A program made the translations under genes and the position numbers. The notes under the pieces were generated by a model that was not told the origin of the DNA, made no database searches, and was given only the letters and a program-made list of their open reading frames with translations. Positions 63,772 to 64,000 of a DNA stretch of 64,000 nucleotides are shown here, in pieces. Position 1 is the first letter of the stretch. Every line of letters begins with the position of its first letter. Source of the stretch: Blattabacterium sp. DPU (GTDB taxonomy: Bacteria; Bacteroidota; Bacteroidia; Flavobacteriales; Blattabacteriaceae); contig NZ_CP049785.1 in the NCBI RefSeq assembly GCF_011290385.1, positions 62,001 to 126,000 on the forward strand. The letters run 5' to 3'.

Positions 63772-64000
63772 TTATTTTTTTATTTTATTAATTAATTGAA
63801 AAATAATATTCAATTGTTCTTCTATACTTAAATACGTATTATCTATTTCTATAGAGTCTCTAGATTTTTTGAGCGGAGAAATATTTCGTGAAATATCCAT
63901 CATATCTCTATGAACTATATTTTTTCTTACTTCTTCATAAGAAACTTTTTCTCCTCTTTTTTTTAGATCTTTATATCTTCTGTAAGAACGAATTTCTACA
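63772..64000 (-). CDS. cmk: Cytidylate kinase, C-terminal part (truncated by window edge)
   Basis: Minus-strand frame open at the right edge, with stop TAA at 63774-63772. The visible 75 or so residues read RSYRRYKDLKKRGEKVSYEE, then IVHRDMMDISRNISPLKKS, RDSIEIDNTYLSIEEQL. This matches the C-terminus of cytidylate kinase (RD..D..R...PL..a.D...iD). It phosphorylates CMP and dCMP. The N-terminal P-loop lies beyond 64000, so completeness is unknown. Confidence 0.88.
   Translation of the reverse strand, partial: VEIRSYRRYKDLKKRGEKVSYEEVRKNIVHRDMMDISRNISPLKKSRDSIEIDNTYLSIEEQLNIIFQLINKIKK

Noticed and set aside
1-64000. CRISPR arrays, insertion sequences, prophage, rRNA operon, replication origin
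   Set aside because: No regularly spaced repeats, transposase-like frames, phage genes, rRNA text or DnaA-box clusters were seen; dnaN occurs without dnaA.

Overview
The window looks like a piece of a strongly reduced, very AT-rich genome of a Bacteroidota (Flavobacteriales) obligate insect endosymbiont. The best fit is Blattabacterium, the cockroach/termite symbiont; this is inferred from gene content, because no search could be run. The evidence is flavobacterial gene style and order (LpxC-FabZ fusion, Bacteroidota-type LptD and OstA-like protein, DUF2795-secA pair, rbfA followed by an FtsX-like permease, class II GlyRS, menaquinone synthesis), very short intergenic gaps, poly(A)/poly(T)-rich coding sequence, and no insertion sequences, prophage or CRISPR.

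Layout. 1-7797 (minus strand): folK, lptD, ridA, an OstA-like gene, a class III aminotransferase, truA and a truncated ABC exporter, nearly all touching or overlapping. 7884-13426 (plus): the cell-shape operon mreB-mreC-mreD-mrdA-rodA, closed by a hairpin encoded in the last codons of rodA. Then tmRNA (ssrA), lnt, a NAD(P)HX repair enzyme, a 2-oxo acid dehydrogenase E2 and ppa. 18792-24394 (minus): aspS, infB, nusA. 24535-36435 (plus): an MscS channel, pdxJ, an esterase, aconitase, yidD, lgt, a DUF192 protein and the iron-sulfur operon sufA-B-C-D-S. 36448-45865: rplU, rpmA, two tRNAs, rbfA, a permease, rnz, a CPBP protease, an M14 peptidase, rpmH with a 53-residue membrane protein, lpxC-fabZ, efp, sucD, a frameshifted pth and another tRNA. 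45893-64000: lepA, gap, an HsdR_N-like nuclease-fold protein, trxB, glyS, pheT, dnaN, tRNA-Met, pdxH, hup, fmt, a DUF2795 protein, secA, a SanA-like gene, menD, fabG and the 3' end of cmk.

The genes form the core of a free-standing cell that keeps its own wall synthesis, lipoprotein maturation, protein export, Fe-S assembly, TCA enzymes, vitamin B6 and menaquinone synthesis, and translation.

The most notable signals are losses inside retained genes. The LpxC half of LpxC-FabZ keeps its zinc ligands but lacks the catalytic-pair, oxyanion and substrate residues. The genes that in my recollection normally flank it in flavobacteria (lpxD, lpxA) are absent from their slots, while LPS-export-type genes (lptD, OstA-like) remain. 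PheT lacks its tRNA-binding EMAP domain, with the reading frame intact. pth is broken by one base at an A10 tract. lnt and the sanA-like gene have no ordinary start codon. Two RNA genes (ssrA, tRNA-Arg) overlap or abut protein reading frames. No new multi-gene defence or mobile system was found.
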